A stretch of 59,853 bases of DNA from an uncultured Bacteroidales bacterium (GTDB lineage: Bacteria; Bacteroidota; Bacteroidia; Bacteroidales; F082), in NCBI GenBank assembly GCA_937906455.1, contig CALCYT010000035.1, forward strand, positions 1 to 59,853, in the 5' to 3' direction. Made by a program: the position numbers and the translations under genes. The notes beneath the pieces were generated by a model that worked only from the letters and a program-made list of their open reading frames with translations, was not told the DNA's origin and made no database searches. Below are positions 43,229 to 52,686 of this stretch, piece by piece. Position 1 is the stretch's first letter. Each line of letters starts with the position of its first letter.

Positions 43229-43362
43229 GTTCAGCCTCCTTGAAATGTTAATTTTTTTAACAAATAACTTAAAAAACAGCTCGTTTTATTAAGATTCCTT
43301 TCATATTAACGTAAGTTATGTTAAATTATGTTAAAAATGAAATACTTAAAAACTTTTTGTTA

Positions 43363-43370
43363 TACTTTTG
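43363..43370 (+). promoter_or_regulatory. Promoter -7 box of the lamin-tail protein gene
   Basis: TACTTTTG fits TAnnTTTG and lies 36 bases upstream of the start at 43407. Confidence 0.55.
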
Positions 43371-43406
43371 CGCAAAAGTACAAAAAAATCGCTAACATTT
43401 TAAGTT

Positions 43407-45986
43407 ATGGATGCAAAAATGTTTAAGTTAATGGCATACCTTTTATTAATAATGCCGCTTTCAGTTTTCGCACAAGTCTTCGACGACTTCTCGGACGGTG
43501 ATTTCACCTCTAATCCGAGATGGTTCGGCACTGACTCCTTGTTTGTGGTCAACGGCAACAAACAGTTGCAGTTGAATGCCGATGTTGCCGGCAACGCTTG
43601 CCTATGGTGTGATTATGATGTGTCGGAAAACGTTGACGATGGCCAGTTTGAATGGCGTTTTTGGTTGAAGGAGGCTTTTGCACCTTCCGGTAAAAATTTT
43701 AGTGATGTGTACCTTTGTGATAAGTATTTTTTAAGATTTGGAGAGGCGGGGAGTAGTGATGTTGTTGATTTGCAACGTGTTACAGGAAACACTTCGGAAA
43801 GCGTCTGTCGTGGTTCCGATGCTTTCATAGCAGCGTCATTCTCCGCCTTCTTCAAAGTCACCCGTACTGCTGAAGGAACATGGAAAATTTATATCGACAA
43901 ACATGGTAATAGTAGTTATATCCTTGATGCTCAAGGAGTTGACAATACTTTTGAGCCGGAAGGCTTTTTCGGGATAAAAGCAACATATAGCAATAGCAAT
44001 GCAAAAAAGATTTACCTTGACGACGTTTATGCCGGACCTCTCATCATTGATTCGGAGGCACCGTGCTTAGATACTGTTATGGTGTTGGAATACAATAAGT
44101 TGCAATTGGATTTCAACGAGCCTGTTGATGAGGTGTCTGCTCTTGATAAAGACAACTATTCGCTTGATAATCAAATAGGTAAGCCAATGTATGTTGAATA
44201 TAACGGCAACAATCACTCATCATTGATATTGTCATATTCTGAAACTATTAAAGAAGAAATAAATTATACTCTGAAAATCAATAAGATACAAGATTTGTCA
44301 GGCAATATTTCGGATAATATTCAATACACCTTTATTTATTATGACATACATGAAAATGATATTGTAATCAACGAGATAATGGCCGACCCGGAGCCGACGG
44401 TTGGCCTGCCTGCGCGTGAATATATCGAGTTATATAATACCACCGAACACCGTATATGTTTGAAAGACTGGGTGTTACAGATTGGGAATAGTGAGAAAAC
44501 AATTACGCATTCCATTAATATCAATTCAAAAGGTTTCATTATTTTGTGTAAGGAGGATGCTGTTCCTCTTTTATCCGAATATGGTGAATGTGTGGGTTTT
44601 CCGTCGTTTTCCATACCAAATTCAGGTTCTTTAATTTCACTCTCATCCAAAGTTCATAAAATGGTTCATAAATTGGTTTTTAGTTCATCATGGTACAGAG
44701 ACGGCGACAAGTCTGACGGCGGTTGGTCGCTTGAGCAGATTGACCCACACTCACCGTGTTTGGGGGCGGAGAACTGGTGCGCCAGCAGTGACACCAAAGG
44801 TGGCACTCCTGGCGCACAGAACTCCGTGTTTGGCGACAATTTCATAGCACCCGACATCGATTATGTCAACGTGTTGTCTCCCAATACCATAGAAGTGGTC
44901 TTCAACCAAAACATGGATCCTTATTCGCTTGGAAACACCGACAATTACACTATCGCAGAATACAATTCTCATCCATATACTGCTTCTCCGTCTCAAGACG
45001 ACTGTAAAAGCGTGACCTTATCATTCTCTCAGGAATTAGCAGAATTTAGGTTTCATAATCTTTTGATTTTTGGTTCTTTAAACTGTTCGGGGATACCCGT
45101 CTTGGACGGCTGTAGTTACGTTTTTGGTGTCCCTGACACGGCGGCGCACGGCGATGTGGTCATTAATGAAATACTTTTTGACCCCATCAGTCCGGCCGCT
45201 GATTATGTGGAAATCTATAACAACTCTGATAAAGTGTTCAATATCAGTGATTTCAAGATAGGAGTCGTTAAAAACTCTTTCCCGAATCCTCCCGACACAA
45301 CGATGAAAGAGATAACAACGGAACATCGGCAGCTTTTCCCAAGACAATATTTGTTGTTGACCACAACTCCCGAAATAATAGGCTCGCAATATGAGTGTGA
45401 GACCGATAATTTCATCAAGATGAACAGCTTTCCGTCGTACCCTAACAGCGGGGCGGGCGTTGTACTGTGTTTCAACAACAAAGTCATTGATTTTATGAGC
45501 TATTCCGATGATTCTCATTTTCCGCTCCTTACCGTGACAAAAGGTGTCGCTCTTGAGAGAGTGAGTCCTGACAACAGCTCCAACGACCCTCAAAACTGGC
45601 ACTCAGCCGCCGCGCCTTTGTACGGCACTCCGGGGTATCAAAACTCTGTATTTGTCGAAAGCACTGATAATGAGGCAGATATAGAAATAACACCATCCGT
45701 TTTTTCACCCGATGGTGACGGTTTCGACGATGTGACATCAATAAACCTGTCGGTTTTTGAACCGGGTTTTACAGCGAAAATACTGATTTTCAACTCACAG
45801 GGAAAATATGTGAGAGACCTTGCTGCCTCACAAACCTTGGCGGCACAAAACCGATTTGTGTGGAACGGCCTTGACGACAACGGAAAAATTGTATCTCCGG
45901 GAATATATGTTGTTTTTGTAGAAGTATTTGATATTCAAGGAGATATAAAAAGATTTAAAAAAGCTGTCGTGGTGGCAGGCAAATAA
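43407..45986 (+). CDS. Secreted protein with two lamin-tail domains and FlgD-like C-terminus
   Basis: This 859-residue protein has a signal peptide (LMAYLLLIMPLSVFAQ at about 8-23) and an N-terminal beta-rich domain (about 25-215, laminin-G-like in pattern). Lamin-tail domains start at about 315 (DIVINEIMADPEPTVG) and about 582 (GDVVINEILFDP). The C-terminal segment from about 760 (SVFSPDGDGFDDV...FVWNGLDDNGKIVSPGIY) is of the FlgD Ig-like/gliding-associated type. Such proteins are exported in Bacteroidota, often by type IX secretion; here the last residues are less clearly a T9SS signal. A surface or nuclease-associated role is possible but unproven. Confidence 0.82.
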   Translation: MDAKMFKLMAYLLLIMPLSVFAQVFDDFSDGDFTSNPRWFGTDSLFVVNGNKQLQLNADVAGNACLWCDYDVSENVDDGQFEWRFWLKEAFAPSGKNFSDVYLCDKYFLRFGEAGSSDVVDLQRVTGNTSESVCRGSDAFIAASFSAFFKVTRTAEGTWKIYIDKHGNSSYILDAQGVDNTFEPEGFFGIKATYSNSNAKKIYLDDVYAGPLIIDSEAPCLDTVMVLEYNKLQLDFNEPVDEVSALDKDNYSLDNQIGKPMYVEYNGNNHSSLILSYSETIKEEINYTLKINKIQDLSGNISDNIQYTFIYYDIHENDIVINEIMADPEPTVGLPAREYIELYNTTEHRICLKDWVLQIGNSEKTITHSININSKGFIILCKEDAVPLLSEYGECVGFPSFSIPNSGSLISLSSKVHKMVHKLVFSSSWYRDGDKSDGGWSLEQIDPHSPCLGAENWCASSDTKGGTPGAQNSVFGDNFIAPDIDYVNVLSPNTIEVVFNQNMDPYSLGNTDNYTIAEYNSHPYTASPSQDDCKSVTLSFSQELAEFRFHNLLIFGSLNCSGIPVLDGCSYVFGVPDTAAHGDVVINEILFDPISPAADYVEIYNNSDKVFNISDFKIGVVKNSFPNPPDTTMKEITTEHRQLFPRQYLLLTTTPEIIGSQYECETDNFIKMNSFPSYPNSGAGVVLCFNNKVIDFMSYSDDSHFPLLTVTKGVALERVSPDNSSNDPQNWHSAAAPLYGTPGYQNSVFVESTDNEADIEITPSVFSPDGDGFDDVTSINLSVFEPGFTAKILIFNSQGKYVRDLAASQTLAAQNRFVWNGLDDNGKIVSPGIYVVFVEVFDIQGDIKRFKKAVVVAGK

Positions 45987-46022
45987 AAACAAAGAAAAAT
46001 CGTCTTGATAAAAAAAAATTTG

Positions 46023-46030
46023 TACTTTTG
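46023..46030 (+). promoter_or_regulatory. Promoter -7 box of the LysE-family gene
   Basis: TACTTTTG matches TAnnTTTG and lies 23 bases before the start codon at 46054. Confidence 0.55.
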
Positions 46031-46053
46031 CCGTCCTAAGAAAGTATAAATAT

Positions 46054-46773
46054 ATGGTCTTTTTTCATGGCGCACTGATGGGATTGACTCTCGCTACAAT
46101 CTTCGGATTGGGTCCGGCCTTCTTTTTGTTGATACAAACAAGTATCAGCAATGGCTTTAAAAGTGCCCTGATGTTTGATTTTGGTGTAATGCTGAGCGAC
46201 ATTCTCGTCGTCGTCTTGATGATGATGACATCAATACAGCTGTCGTTAGATGAACATGGTAACATGATTGTTGCCGGAATAACAGCCGGATTGATAATCA
46301 TAGGGTTTGGTGTCTATACTTATTTCAGCAAACCTGAAAAGATAGTGGCTCGCTCTGAGAAAAAAAGCATCCAATTGGAGGAAGTCGAGAAGAGATTCGA
46401 GAAAATCGACCAGCAGCTTGATAAGTTAGATGAAAAGCTTGACATCAAACGCAACGGTCCAAGATGGTATGTGAGCTTGTCTAAAGGATTCATAATGAAT
46501 GTGTTCAACCCTTTCATCTGGGTGTTTTGGATGACAACGGTGGCCACGGTCTCCGGCTCTGATGTCTATAACGGCAACGACAGCCTTGTCGCGCTGTTTT
46601 TCATGGGCACGTTCACCACGGTTTTTGCCATCGACATACTGAAAATCCTCGGCGCGTACTCGTTGAAACGTTTCTTCACCGAAAAAAGGATGAAAATCCT
46701 CAACCAGACAATAGGAATCATCCTTGTCCTTTGTGGTATCTTACTGATAATCAGAGTGATTTTCCTGAGATAA
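46054..46773 (+). CDS. LysE-family exporter with cytosolic coiled-coil insertion
   Basis: This 239-residue membrane protein has about six helices. It starts with the LysE/RhtB pattern GALMGLTLATIFGLGPAFFLL and later has GFIMNVFNPFIWVFW. Between helices 3 and 4 lies a charged heptad segment (about 103-131: SIQLEEVEKRFEKIDQQLD) that should form a coiled coil in the cytosol and is not part of the basic LysE fold. It would export amino acids or similar metabolites. It is convergent with recJ, with a palindromic repeat between. Confidence 0.83.
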   Translation: MVFFHGALMGLTLATIFGLGPAFFLLIQTSISNGFKSALMFDFGVMLSDILVVVLMMMTSIQLSLDEHGNMIVAGITAGLIIIGFGVYTYFSKPEKIVARSEKKSIQLEEVEKRFEKIDQQLDKLDEKLDIKRNGPRWYVSLSKGFIMNVFNPFIWVFWMTTVATVSGSDVYNGNDSLVALFFMGTFTTVFAIDILKILGAYSLKRFFTEKRMKILNQTIGIILVLCGILLIIRVIFLR

Positions 46774-46777
46774 TCCC

Positions 46778-46867
46778 CGTCATTTCGAGTGGAATGAAAT
46801 GGGGTTGAGAAACCTCCAGTTGTTGACTGAGATTTCTCCATGCCGCTACGCTTCAGTCGAAATGACG
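46778..46867. repeat. CGTCATTTCGA palindromic repeat between convergent genes
   Basis: Outer arms CGTCATTTCGA (46778-46788) and TCGAAATGACG (46857-46867) and inner arms GAGAAACCTC/GAGATTTCTC are the same architecture as at 29994-30081. Placed tail-to-tail between a LysE-family gene and recJ, it could end transcripts from both sides. Confidence 0.9.
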
Positions 46868-46868
46868 A

Positions 46869-48632
46869 CTAGAACTTGATATCTTTGACATTAAGCTGCA
46901 AGGTTGTCTTGCCTTGCCAGAAGTTTTCTTCGATATAATAACACATGGTGAAAGGCTCCTTGTCGTGGATACGCTCAAAAAGCTCTCCTTTTTGGAATGC
47001 GATACCGGAGAACACATAATCGGTGTTACCTTGCTGCATGACGCTGAGTTTCAGGTGTTTACGATTGCCGACAGCACGTGAGAAGCCTGCATCCACGACG
47101 TTTTTTGTGAGGAAGACAGGTGAGAGGTTGCCAGGTCCGAATGGCGCGAACTGCTTTAAGATACGCACAAATTTCGGTGTGATGTTTGTGAAATCCATCT
47201 CAATATCGACGTTAAGTTCCGGTGTGAGGTCGTTTTCTTCAAGATGTTCAGAGACGTATCTCTCAAAACGTTCTGAAAACTCCTGTAAATGCTCGGGTTT
47301 CAGCGACAATCCGGCGGCGTATTTATGTCCGCCGAAGTGTTCCAAAATGTCTGAGCAGGAGTCGATGGCGTCGTAGATGTCGAAGTTCTTTATTGACCGT
47401 GCCGAACCGGTGATGAGGTTTCCTGAGCGGGTCAGCACTATCGTCGGGCGATAATATGTGTCGGTGAGCCGCGACGCCACTATGCCTATGACACCTTTGT
47501 GCCAGTTGTCGTTGAACACCACGGTGCTTTTGGCGTTACGCATCTTCTCGTCAGCGTTAATCATTTTGAGGGCTTCTTCCGTGATGGCATTGTCAAGCTC
47601 GCGTCGTTGTGCGTTGAGGTTGTTGATGCTTGCGGCGAGGTGTTCGGCATGGTCGTATTTTGTGGCAAGCAGCAGCCGCACCGAGTCGCTGGCCTTCTCA
47701 AGACGTCCCGCCGCATTGATGCGAGGCCCGATGAGAAATACTAAGTCGCTGATAGTCAACTCTCTTTCAAGAACATTCTCTTTTTCTTTCTCCGTCGTCG
47801 GCTCCCCATTACGCCGGTTGATGTTGGCCTGACGTAACACAGCTTCAATGCCCGGTCGCGGGTTTCTGTTGAGCTGTTTTAGTCCGAAATAAGCTAAAAC
47901 TCTGTTCTCTCCTGTTATAGGGACAATGTCGGCGGCTATGCTAACTGCAACATAATCAAGGAGTTCATATACCTCTTCTATTGGTCTGCCGAGACGTATC
48001 GACAGGGCGGTGATGAGCTTGAAGCCGACACCGGCGCCGGAAAGCTCCTTGTAAGGATATTCACAGTCGGGACGTTTGGAGTCGAGGACGGCGACAGCGT
48101 TGGGAATCACCTCGTCGGGCCGATGATGGTCACAAATGATGAAGTCAACACCACGCCGGTTGGCATACTCTATTTTCTCTACAGCCTTGATGCCGCAGTC
48201 AAGCACAATGACAAGCCCGAAACCGTTGTCGGCGGCATAATCAATGCCTTTATATGAAATGCCATAGCCTTCATCATAACGGTCGGGAATGTAAAACTCA
48301 ATTTTCTTTTTGTTGACCAAATTCTTCAAATATGTGTAAATCAAGGCGACGGCAGTGGTTCCATCAACATCGTAGTCACCATAAATCAAGATTTTCTCAC
48401 CGTCGTTCATCGCCTTTTCAAGTCGGTCAACCGCCTTGTCCATATCTTTCATCAGGAATGGGTCGTGGAGATGCTCAAGAGACGGCCTGAAGAAATTCTT
48501 CGCCTCTTCGAAATTGGTTATTCCACGCTGAATGAGCAATTCTGATAAAATCTCATCAATGCCGAGCGACTCTGACAAGCTTTTAACTAATTGTTTATCT
48601 ACATCTTGTGCTATAATCCAACGTGTTTCCAA
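46869..48632 (-). CDS. recJ: Single-stranded-DNA-specific exonuclease RecJ
   Basis: This 587-residue 5'-3' exonuclease of recombination and mismatch repair has DHH motifs YGDYDVDGTTAV (84-95 from this start) and CDHHRPDE, and the DHHA1 motif GGHKYAAGLSL. No ATG exists at the proper N-terminus. The family start (ETRWII) is preceded by two TTG codons, at 48632 and 48635, and the promoter at 48654-48661 excludes a start further upstream. A TTG start is therefore chosen. Confidence 0.93.
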   Translation of the reverse strand: METRWIIAQDVDKQLVKSLSESLGIDEILSELLIQRGITNFEEAKNFFRPSLEHLHDPFLMKDMDKAVDRLEKAMNDGEKILIYGDYDVDGTTAVALIYTYLKNLVNKKKIEFYIPDRYDEGYGISYKGIDYAADNGFGLVIVLDCGIKAVEKIEYANRRGVDFIICDHHRPDEVIPNAVAVLDSKRPDCEYPYKELSGAGVGFKLITALSIRLGRPIEEVYELLDYVAVSIAADIVPITGENRVLAYFGLKQLNRNPRPGIEAVLRQANINRRNGEPTTEKEKENVLERELTISDLVFLIGPRINAAGRLEKASDSVRLLLATKYDHAEHLAASINNLNAQRRELDNAITEEALKMINADEKMRNAKSTVVFNDNWHKGVIGIVASRLTDTYYRPTIVLTRSGNLITGSARSIKNFDIYDAIDSCSDILEHFGGHKYAAGLSLKPEHLQEFSERFERYVSEHLEENDLTPELNVDIEMDFTNITPKFVRILKQFAPFGPGNLSPVFLTKNVVDAGFSRAVGNRKHLKLSVMQQGNTDYVFSGIAFQKGELFERIHDKEPFTMCYYIEENFWQGKTTLQLNVKDIKF

Positions 48633-48653
48633 CAATAAAAAAATTTTAACCTG

Positions 48654-48661
48654 CAAAATTA
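48654..48661 (-). promoter_or_regulatory. Promoter -7 box of recJ, deciding its start
   Basis: The minus strand reads TAATTTTG. Transcription would begin near 48648, so only the TTG codons at 48635 and 48632 can be used. Confidence 0.55.
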
Positions 48662-48823
48662 CAAAAATTATTTCAGTTTTCCAAACAAAATTTGATTTTT
48701 TTTGAGGAGTATTTTAAATATCCGGATGCAAAATCAGATAAATGTTTGAAAAGCAATCGCAAACAATATAGCGAAACGTGAAATAAAAATCTGCAAAAAC
48801 TGCGATGCATGGAAAAAAATTAT

Positions 48824-48831
48824 TATATTTG
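48824..48831 (+). promoter_or_regulatory. Promoter -7 box of purH-mreBCD
   Basis: TATATTTG fits TAnnTTTG and lies 22 bases before the ATG at 48854. It shows that the in-frame codons from 48809 are not translated. Confidence 0.65.
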
Positions 48832-48853
48832 CAATTTCAAACAGGAATGTGAA

Positions 48854-50344
48854 ATGTCATCAAAGAAAATTGCAAGTGCTTTAATATCAGTGTTTTACAA
48901 AACTGATCTCGATAAAATCGTCGCTCTTTTGAAAAAGAACGGTGTGCAGATTTATGCCACCGGCGGCACCCTTGATTTCATCAAGAAAATTGACGAAACC
49001 GTGCGCTCCGTAGAGTCTCTCACAGGCTATCCGTCAATCCTTGGCGGACGCGTGAAGACCCTGCATCCCAAGGTGTTTGGCGGCATACTCGGACGCCTTG
49101 ACAATGAATCGGATATAGCCGAGATGAGACAATATGACATTCCGGCCATTGACCTCGTCATCGTTGACCTCTATCCTTTCGAGGAAACGGTGAGAAACAC
49201 CAACGACGAGGCGCAAATCATAGAGAAAATCGATATTGGCGGCATCTCACTCATACGCGCAGGCGCAAAAAATTTCAACGACTGCCTCATTGTCCCTTCC
49301 TCGAATTACTATAAGGAATTTATGGAAATGTATGAAAATCAAGGCGGTTGCACCACACTTGACGACAGAAGGCGTTTTGCGGGATATGCCTTCGCTACAA
49401 GTTCCCACTACGATACCGCGATATACAACTATTTTTCCGGCGCGACGGTGACACCGTTAAGATATGGCGAAAACCCTCACCAACAGGCGGTATTCAATGG
49501 CAATCTTGATGACGTTTTTGAGAAACTGCATGGTAAAGACTTGTCATACAACAACTTGTTAGACCTTGACGCGGGTCTGAACCTCATCCGCGAGTTTGAT
49601 GAGCCCACATTTGCGATTTTGAAGCACAACAACCCTTGCGGGATAGCCTCAAGACCTTCTATATCAGAGGCTTACGCCGCAGCACTTGCCGGTGACCCCG
49701 TGTCGGCTTTCGGCGGAGTGTTCGTCAGCAACCGCGCCATCGACGTCAAGACGGCGGAAGAGATGAACAAGATGTTCTTCGAGGTGTGCGTCGCCCCAGG
49801 CTATGAAGACGGAGTGCTCGACATCCTCTTCGCAAAGAAAAACCGCATCGTTCTTAAACTGAAATCTGATATATTCCCTGCAAAGGTCTATAAATCAGCA
49901 CTTAACGGCATACTCGAACAGGAACGTGACTTACATGTAGAGACAAAAGACGATTTTAAGTCCGTAACAGACAAACTTATTGACAATCAAGATGTTGAAG
50001 ACTTGATTTTCGCAAATAAGATAGTAAAACACAGTCGCTCAAACGCCATTGTGTTGGCGAAAAACAGACAGCTGTACGCCTCCGGAATAGGGCAGACGTC
50101 GCGTGTCGATTCGTTGCGCCAAGCTATCGCGAAAGCCAAGAGTTTCAACTTCGACCTCAACGGTGCCGTCCTTGCGTCAGACGCTTTCTTCCCGTTCTCC
50201 GACTGCGTGGAGATAGCGAGCGAGGCAGGCATCAAATCGATAATACAACCCGGCGGCTCGGTGCGCGACCAAGAGTCAATCGACGCTTGCAACAAACTCG
50301 GAATAGCTATGGTTTTCACTGGATTCAGACATTTTAAACATTAA
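48854..50344 (+). CDS. purH: Bifunctional AICAR transformylase/IMP cyclohydrolase
   Basis: This 496-residue enzyme catalyses the last two steps of IMP synthesis. The IMP cyclohydrolase (MGS-like) domain is N-terminal (IYATGGTLDFIKK, GGRVKTLHPKVFGGIL). The transformylase domain follows, with FAILKHNNPCGIAS and the C-terminal IIQPGGSVRDQESIDACN. The start MSSKKIASALIS fits the family and the promoter. It lies four bases before mreB; purH next to the mre genes is an arrangement seen in Bacteroidales. Confidence 0.95.
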   Translation: MSSKKIASALISVFYKTDLDKIVALLKKNGVQIYATGGTLDFIKKIDETVRSVESLTGYPSILGGRVKTLHPKVFGGILGRLDNESDIAEMRQYDIPAIDLVIVDLYPFEETVRNTNDEAQIIEKIDIGGISLIRAGAKNFNDCLIVPSSNYYKEFMEMYENQGGCTTLDDRRRFAGYAFATSSHYDTAIYNYFSGATVTPLRYGENPHQQAVFNGNLDDVFEKLHGKDLSYNNLLDLDAGLNLIREFDEPTFAILKHNNPCGIASRPSISEAYAAALAGDPVSAFGGVFVSNRAIDVKTAEEMNKMFFEVCVAPGYEDGVLDILFAKKNRIVLKLKSDIFPAKVYKSALNGILEQERDLHVETKDDFKSVTDKLIDNQDVEDLIFANKIVKHSRSNAIVLAKNRQLYASGIGQTSRVDSLRQAIAKAKSFNFDLNGAVLASDAFFPFSDCVEIASEAGIKSIIQPGGSVRDQESIDACNKLGIAMVFTGFRHFKH

Positions 50345-50348
50345 AGAT

Positions 50349-51371
50349 ATGGGATTATTTTCATTTTTCGATAAAGAATTGGCAATCGACCTCGGCACCG
50401 CCAACACTATCATCATGTACAACGACAAAGTGGTTGTTGACGAGCCTTCGATTGTGGCAATAAAACGCGACACACAGCAGATCATGGCAGTGGGCAAACG
50501 CGCCATGATGATGCATGGTAAAACTCATGAGAACATCAAGACTATCAGGCCTTTGCGTGACGGTGTCATCGCCGACTTCCAGGCAGCAGAGTATATGTTG
50601 AGGGAGATGATTAAGATGATTAATTTCCGCAACTCGCTGTTTCCTCCGGCGTTGAAGATGGTTATATGCATCCCTTCGGGCATCACCGAAGTGGAGGAGA
50701 GAGCCGTTAAAGACAGCGCGGAACAGGCCGGCGCAAAGGAGGTGCGACTCATTCACGAGCCTATGGCGGCCGCTATAGGTATAGGTATCGACGTGCTCGA
50801 ACCAATGGGTAACATGATTGTCGATATCGGCGGCGGCACCTCTGAAATAGCCGTGATAGCACTCGGCGGCATCGTCACTAACAAGTCGATACGCATAGCA
50901 GGCGACGACTTTACTGATGAAATCATGGAGTATATGCGCAAGGAGCATAACCTGAACGTGGGTGAACGCACCGCTGAACTTATAAAAATCGAAGTAGGCT
51001 CGGCTATCATGGAGCTTGATAACCCGCCGGAGGACTACGCCGTCCATGGACGCGACATGCTCACAGGCATACCTAAGGAAGTGAGCGTGAACTATAAGGA
51101 GATAGCACACTGCTTGGACAAAAGCGTCTCGAAGATTGAAGCAGCAGTGCTTAACACCCTTGAGACGACACCGCCAGAACTTTCGGCGGATATCTATAGG
51201 ACAGGTATCTATCTGACAGGCGGCGGTGCCTTGTTGAGAGGTCTCGACAAACGTCTCCACGAAAAGACACAACTTCCAATACACGTGGCGGAAGACCCGC
51301 TGCGCGCCGTGGCCCGTGGCACAGGAATAGCACTGAAAAACTTCAACGACTTCCCGTTCTTGATTAAGTAA
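50349..51371 (+). CDS. mreB: Rod shape-determining protein MreB
   Basis: This 340-residue bacterial actin polymerises under the inner membrane and guides cell-wall synthesis. The phosphate-1 motif DLGTANT (about 14-20), phosphate-2 DIGGGTSEIAV and the adenosine motif TGGGALLRG are intact, and the N-terminal amphipathic segment GLFSFFDKE is present. It is the second gene of the purH-mreB-mreC-mreD run. Confidence 0.96.
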   Translation: MGLFSFFDKELAIDLGTANTIIMYNDKVVVDEPSIVAIKRDTQQIMAVGKRAMMMHGKTHENIKTIRPLRDGVIADFQAAEYMLREMIKMINFRNSLFPPALKMVICIPSGITEVEERAVKDSAEQAGAKEVRLIHEPMAAAIGIGIDVLEPMGNMIVDIGGGTSEIAVIALGGIVTNKSIRIAGDDFTDEIMEYMRKEHNLNVGERTAELIKIEVGSAIMELDNPPEDYAVHGRDMLTGIPKEVSVNYKEIAHCLDKSVSKIEAAVLNTLETTPPELSADIYRTGIYLTGGGALLRGLDKRLHEKTQLPIHVAEDPLRAVARGTGIALKNFNDFPFLIK

Positions 51372-51384
51372 TCAGGAGTGTGAG

Positions 51385-52185
51385 ATGTATAACTTATTCA
51401 TTTTCATAAGAAAATACAACGCAGTAATACTTTTTATTCTGCTGGAGGCGGTGTGTGGCGTCCTCATCGTGCAAAGCCTGCCTTTCCAGAATAGAAAAAT
51501 GGTCAATGTGTCAAACCAAATATCAGGCGGATTCCATAAAACAACGGCCAACTGGATGGATTACCTGAATCTTAAAAGTGAAAATGAAGCTCTTGTTGAA
51601 CATAATGCCTTGCTACTCAAACGATTAGGCTGTGATGAAAATGAAAACGACACCGCCTGGTACGATGACACCTTCACATATATCCCAGCTCACGTCGTGA
51701 ACAACAGTTTCAATAGAACGACTAATTATATCGTTATCGACAAAGGTCGTGAGGATGGCATAACAATAGACATGGGCGTGATATGCAACGAAGGCGTCGT
51801 CGGTAAGGTGCTTAACGTTTCGGAACATTACGCATCGATTATGAGTATGCTTAACTCATCTATGGTGATAAGTTGTAGATTCCTTGATAATCAATATGTT
51901 GCAAACGTGACGTGGGATAATTTGAACTATCGCTACGGAGTGGTGAAAGACATACCGTCTCATCTTGTCATAAGTATGGGCGACACCCTCGTCACAAGCG
52001 GCTTCTCAAACGCATTCCCGCCTAATGTCATGGTGGGAACCGTCGAAGACTATGAGGATGACGACAACAGCATGTTCAGCTCGGCGAAACTGAGGTTCTC
52101 CACGAATTTCAATACTTTGCGCCATGTATATGTCGTGAAAAACAATTACAGGACAGAAATTGACTCATTATGTATAACAAATTGA
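51385..52185 (+). CDS. mreC: Rod shape-determining protein MreC
   Basis: This 266-residue inner-membrane protein has one N-terminal helix (about 12-30), a coiled-coil segment (about 45-75) and a periplasmic beta domain (about 95-260) with NYIVIDKGREDGI and GVVGKVLNV. It bridges MreB to the periplasmic wall-synthesis machinery. Its end overlaps mreD by 16 bases. Confidence 0.93.
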   Translation: MYNLFIFIRKYNAVILFILLEAVCGVLIVQSLPFQNRKMVNVSNQISGGFHKTTANWMDYLNLKSENEALVEHNALLLKRLGCDENENDTAWYDDTFTYIPAHVVNNSFNRTTNYIVIDKGREDGITIDMGVICNEGVVGKVLNVSEHYASIMSMLNSSMVISCRFLDNQYVANVTWDNLNYRYGVVKDIPSHLVISMGDTLVTSGFSNAFPPNVMVGTVEDYEDDDNSMFSSAKLRFSTNFNTLRHVYVVKNNYRTEIDSLCITN

Positions 52186-52682
52186 TACGCAATATAATAC
52201 GGTTTATCTTACTGTGTGTAGTGCAGGTGTTTGTTTTCGATAACATACAATTCGGAAACTACATTCATCCGTATGTTTACGTGCTTTTTGTCATGCTGCT
52301 GCCCTTCGAGACACCTACATGGCGGCTTATGCTCAACGGCTTCCTGATAGGTTTTGTCGTTGACATCTTCAACGGCACACCCGGACTCAATGCCGCCGCA
52401 ACCGTGTTCATGGCCTTCGTGAGACCTTTTGTAATCAAGATTACGACAAGACAAAGCGACATAGAAGACAAATACGCTCCAACAATAAGCGAAATGAGCC
52501 TGCAATGGTTTGTTCTTTACGGATTGCTCTTGCTATTGCTGCATAATTTTGTGCTTTTCTGGCTGGAAGCATTCAGTATCAAGCTGTTAGGAATAGTGGT
52601 GCTCGAAACATTGCTGAGCGTGCCAATATCTTTGGTCGTGATAGTATTAATAATGTATATGTTTAAACCAGTAAAAAAATAA
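52170..52682 (+). CDS. mreD: Rod shape-determining protein MreD
   Basis: This 170-residue polytopic membrane protein with about five helices has the MreD pattern VYVLFVMLLPFETPTWRLML and GFVVDIFNGTPGLNAAATVF. It overlaps mreC by 16 bases. The genes for the partner transpeptidase (mrdA) and glycosyltransferase (rodA), which often come next in this phylum, are not here. Confidence 0.92.
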   Translation: MYNKLIRNIIRFILLCVVQVFVFDNIQFGNYIHPYVYVLFVMLLPFETPTWRLMLNGFLIGFVVDIFNGTPGLNAAATVFMAFVRPFVIKITTRQSDIEDKYAPTISEMSLQWFVLYGLLLLLLHNFVLFWLEAFSIKLLGIVVLETLLSVPISLVVIVLIMYMFKPVKK

Positions 52683-52686
52683 AATC

